A DNA stretch of 64,000 nucleotides from Asterias amurensis (taxonomy: Eukaryota > Echinodermata > Asteroidea > Forcipulatida > Asteriidae). Both the position numbers and the translations under genes were made by a program. The notes beneath the pieces were generated by a model, which was given only the letters and a program-made list of their open reading frames with translations, ran no database searches and was not told the DNA's origin. Position 1 is the first letter of the stretch. The number at the start of each line of letters is the position of its first letter. The stretch is from assembly GCF_032118995.1 (NCBI RefSeq), contig NC_092648.1, forward strand, positions 1,813,001-1,877,000, in the 5' to 3' direction. Below, piece after piece: positions 60,827 through 64,000 of the stretch.

Positions 60827-60942
60827 CAAATTAGTCATCATTTGTTTTCAGGGTGCCAGTCAGAAGTCATAAAACCGTTAGCTGCATGCAGTGTGGCCTA
60901 GTGGCCATGGATCTCATCCAAGTTTATTTGTTTAACTATCCA

Positions 60943-61325
60943 CTTAAAGGCAGTGGACATTACTGGTAATTACTCAAAATAATTATTAGCATAAAACCTT
61001 ACTTGGTGACGAGTAATGGGGAGAGGTTGATGGTATAAAACATTGTGAGAAACAGCACCCTCTAAAGTGCCATAGTTTTCGAGAAAGTAATTTTCCACGA
61101 ATTTGATTTCGAGACCTCAGATTTAGAACTTGAGGTCTCAAAATCAACCATCTTAACGCCAGAACTTTGTGTGACAAGGGTGTTTTTTCTTTCATTATTA
61201 TCTCGCAAGTTCGATGACCGATTGAACTCAAATTTGCACAGGTTTGTTATTTTATGCATATGTTGAGATACACCAACTGTGAAGGCTAGTCTTTGACAAT
61301 TACCAATAGTGTCCACTGCCTTTAA
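60943..61325. mobile_element. Hairpin MITE, family P, full length
   Basis: The ends are CTTAAAGGCAGTGGACATTA and AGTGTCCACTGCCTTTAA. The central hairpin 'cgagacctcagatttagaac' / 'ttgaggtctcaaaatc' is intact. Confidence 0.85.
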
Positions 61326-61701
61326 TATAAAAAAAACCCTCAAAAAACCCACTGTGCTGTAATTTAGTAAAGGAAACAAAATTGCTGAAATTCAAACAAA
61401 GTGAAATAGATAGAGATCCGTCACTATTATCCCAAATTACGATTAAAATGAATTTAGCTACAATCTCATAAACATGCCCTTAACTTATTTAACAAACCAA
61501 CTGTTTATTTAAAATTTTAATAAAGTGGGATGTATTTACAAGCTTTCTCTAACTTTATCTTGTGACAAGTCCTGTGGGATTGTAAGCTGTGAATTTTACT
61601 ATTAACAGTCACTGTATTGAAAACAAATAAAATAGCTGAACAATGAGAAACTGGAAATATCTTTTTGAAGTTTTGCGTTAAAACGATGTGTAAAGTGAAC
61701 A

Positions 61702-62085
61702 ATTTAAAGCCATTGGACCCTTTCGGTACAGAAAAAAAGAAAAAAGTTCACAGATTTACAAATAACTTACAGGGTTTACAGAAGGTAGTGGTGAAATACT
61801 TCTCTTGAAATATTATTCCATGAAATGCTTTACTTTTTGAGAAAACAGTAAAACAATATAAATTCTCGTTAACGAGAATTACAGATTTATTTTAAACACA
61901 GGTCATGACACGGCGAAACGCACGGATACAAGGGTGGGTTTTCCCGTTACAATGTATTTTCTCCCGACTCCGATGACCGATTAAGCCCAAATTTTCACAG
62001 GTTTGTTAATTGATATAGAAGTTTTGATACACGAAGTGTGGGCCTTGGACAATACTGTTTACCGAAAGGGTCCAATGGCTTAAAG
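61702..62085. mobile_element. Hairpin MITE, family Q, full length
   Basis: The ends are TTTAAAGCCATTGGACCCTT and AAGGGTCCAATGGCTTAA. The centre is 'attctcgttaacgagaat', a perfect small palindrome. Confidence 0.85.
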
Positions 62086-62518
62086 TGAAAAATTTTACTT
62101 TATGACTTGAGCTGCTTCTAAAAAGAAATGCTTTATCTAATAACTCAACACTTCAATCAGTATGGTCTGATTGTCTTCCGGATTCAGGGTTTTTCTCTCC
62201 AGGATTTTTCAAAACTGTGGGGTATTCTGGACCCAAATTTGGGAAGCTTGGCCAAAGGACGCAGAATTGAAACAAGGTCTTCATAATGTCTTCTACTTGA
62301 TATTTATCTTGGTTTTAAATACCGTAATTTGCATTCTCAACTATTAAAAATGGTTTTGTCTTGAATTTTTTTTTGTGAAATTAGTGATTTGTGATTTCAT
62401 TTTTGCCTGAAGGCCTTTAAGTTTCAAATCCTGCTCATGAACATTATAATAAATGGCCAACATTCTTTGATGATGCAACAAACCTAGTTGCACTCGTGAT
62501 AAACTGACAGAAATCTAA

Positions 62519-64000
62519 CTACTTGCAATGAGGGCAGAGAAACACACTGTCCCGCCGCACAACTGATGTGTTTGTACAAAAGGACAGATGCGTCCAGTGT
62601 TCACACTTATCACATTGGGCCCAATTGACCACGGCGAGGCTTCTGGAGTTCTTCATGGCTGGTGGAGAGAATCTGTCGCAAACACAGCAGTTGGCTTCAT
62701 CCTCCTCCTCCGATGAGCTGCTGCTTGTGTCGCTAACTGAATCATCATCTGAAGAGTCAGGAGATGGTGAGATGGTAGCAGACTTCAGGAATGGGGCTTC
62801 TGCACTACCAGAGTCATCAGGGAAACCTTTGCAGGATTTTTTACTGGTGGTTGGACCTGCATCTGATGAGCTGCTGCTTGTGTCACTGACTGAATCATCA
62901 TCTGAAGAATTATCATCTGAAGAGTCAGACCGAGGAGATGATGAGATGGTAGCAGACTTCAGGAATGGGGCTTCTGCGCCACCACAGTCATCAGAGAGAC
63001 CTTTGCAGGATTTTTTACGGGTTGGACCTGCATCTGACGAAGTTGTTGATCTTTTTTTCTTTGTTGGCTTATTCATAACCCTCTTTGAACTTCTCGTACC
63101 GGCTGGGGATGGTGTGGTGGTGATACCAGCATTACGGAATACATCTTTGAGGTTTGATGGCGACATTGACTTCAGGTAGGGTTTGGCCGACAGTTTGCCA
63201 ACTTCAAACTTTGTAATCTGGATGCCTGGGTAGAGGAGTTGGCGTTCATCGGAATACATGGACCTGAACGAACCCAACAACCCAGCATCCTGTGGCCAAG
63301 ACGCATGACTTCCCTTAGGTGGTAACGGAAAGAGAATCACCTGATTCTTCTTGGCCCAGTCTGCCATAAACAGAGAGAGGTGGTACTTGTTGCCATCATA
63401 CAGGACCAATGTCTTAAGACCCTTGCGTTTTGAGTCTGCTAGGTGAGCATACTTGGCGAAATGCTTCTGAAGATAGTTCTTGAGGATAGCGGAGTTCAAC
63501 CAGCTGTTGTCGGACATCACGCCCGCCGATTCGGGGGGAGAGCCCTCGATGAGCATAGGATTCCATTTCTTGCCCGGAAACACAAAGTAAGGTGGGATGT
63601 AATAACCGGTGGCATTGCCTCCAGCAATGATTGATATCGCCTGAGCTTCATCTGCTTCTGGTTTAGTGCTAAAATCATCAATGATATAGATACAGCCGGG
63701 AGATTCAAGCAAATCGTTCAGGGTGAGGATATCAGCCAACTCCTTGAAGTAGTTGTCAGAAGCGTCTTGGGCAGCACGTCTGGCTTCGGACGCTTTGCTG
63801 GGCTTTAAGATCAACTGTAAGTCTGGCCAACGCTTTATAAAACCAAGATCATACCAATTGCTGCTGAGTGGTTTTTGCCCTTTCAATTTTTTCCCGCAGG
63901 CATTTGCATAGTCTCCAGCGAGAAGTCTGATGTTACATCTTGCAAACCGATATCCAATACGCGCCATGTGCTTGATGTGGTCAATCAGCGTCTGTTCTTG
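62519..64000 (-). mobile_element. pogo/Tigger-type DNA transposase with C-terminal PHD finger (5' part outside window)
   Basis: One uninterrupted frame runs from the window edge to a stop at 62519. Its first residues here, QEQTLIDHIKHMARIGY, fit the end of a CENP-B-type DNA-binding domain, so the true start is beyond 64000. Numbered from the Met at 63967, the DDE_1 catalytic core spans about 90-240, with candidate acidic triad Asp97 (YIIDDFSTKP), Asp191 (LVLYDGNKYH) and Asp227 (PQDAGLLGSF), a 36-residue last spacing typical of pogo. PPYFVFPGKKWNP is the usual conserved strand. Residues 295-310 are basic. Residues about 310-420 hold two copies of an acidic Ser/Asp linker. The tail has C4HC3 spacing (Cys427/430, 452/455, His460, Cys464, Cys478/481) and fits a PHD finger. 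An intact frame suggests a young or domesticated copy. Terminal repeats were not found on the left side. Confidence 0.85.

Larger units (their letters stand above)
58438..62518. other. Upstream of RIOX1; MITE cluster, no exon assigned
   Basis: The region must contain the RIOX1 promoter and probably its ATG exon, but I could not find one. Contents: MITEs at 58690-59128, 59236-59446, 59975-60339, 60943-61325 and 61702-62085, a short inverted repeat at 60520-60640, a minus-strand family 4 SINE at 60750-60826, and a motif 'gctagggtcgaaacatcagg' at about 59530 of the kind found near ends of Penelope-like elements. Confidence 0.5.

Noticed and set aside
62568-63179. 203-residue plus-strand frame opposite the transposase
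   Set aside because: It is the antisense shadow of the Ser/Asp-rich linker; its low-complexity composition mirrors that of the real strand.

Overview
This is a eukaryotic, intron-rich window, almost certainly from an echinoderm and most likely a sea star. The evidence is the set of animal gene orthologues with small exons and GT-AG introns, plus dense dispersed families (tRNA-derived SINEs and hairpin MITEs with ends such as AAAGGCAGTGGACACTATTGG) that I associate from memory with asteroid genomes. I could not run a species search, so the taxon is an inference.

Layout. Positions 1-13,000 hold an unrecognised minus-strand locus. It has a plausible ATG exon (12,673-12,857), three tandem copies of an acidic exon (3,635-5,988) and about eight diverged copies of a short exon-like module, many with splice sites kept. 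SINEs sit inside the duplicated units. 14,846-18,926 (+) is a complete six-exon ALKBH6, a Fe(II)/2-oxoglutarate dioxygenase of 239 aa. 18,980-24,860 is repeat-rich intergenic DNA. 24,867-31,588 (-) is a complete five-exon PPM1A-type PP2C phosphatase of 381 aa, with a possible 5' UTR exon and a CRE-like site near 32.6 kb. 31.6-40.7 kb is intergenic, with nested MITEs, hAT-like debris, homopolymer G runs and a 210-bp tandem repeat. 40,861-42,537 (+) is a four-exon MCFD2-like secreted EF-hand protein of 171 aa behind a TATA box. 45,567-58,437 (-) carries fourteen exons of RIOX1/NO66 (601 aa in the window; the N-terminal exon was not found). Its introns hold three different tandem repeats and a partial exon duplication. 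62,519-64,000 (-) is the C-terminal part of a pogo/Tigger-type DNA transposase that ends in a PHD finger and runs off the window.

The genes are ordinary housekeeping or secretory loci and show no sign of acting as one pathway. ALKBH6 and RIOX1 are both 2OG oxygenases but from different families, about 27 kb apart and on opposite strands. PPM1A signals in the cytoplasm and nucleus, and MCFD2 works in ER-to-Golgi export. The unusual material is the exon-duplication array at the left end, the repeats beside RIOX1 splice sites, the PPM1A stop codon that overlaps a strong splice donor, and the transposase with a duplicated acidic linker and a chromatin-reader-like finger. Exon boundaries were read by hand from reading frame, splice consensus and remembered vertebrate protein sequences. 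Internal frames close exactly for ALKBH6, PPM1A, MCFD2-like and RIOX1.
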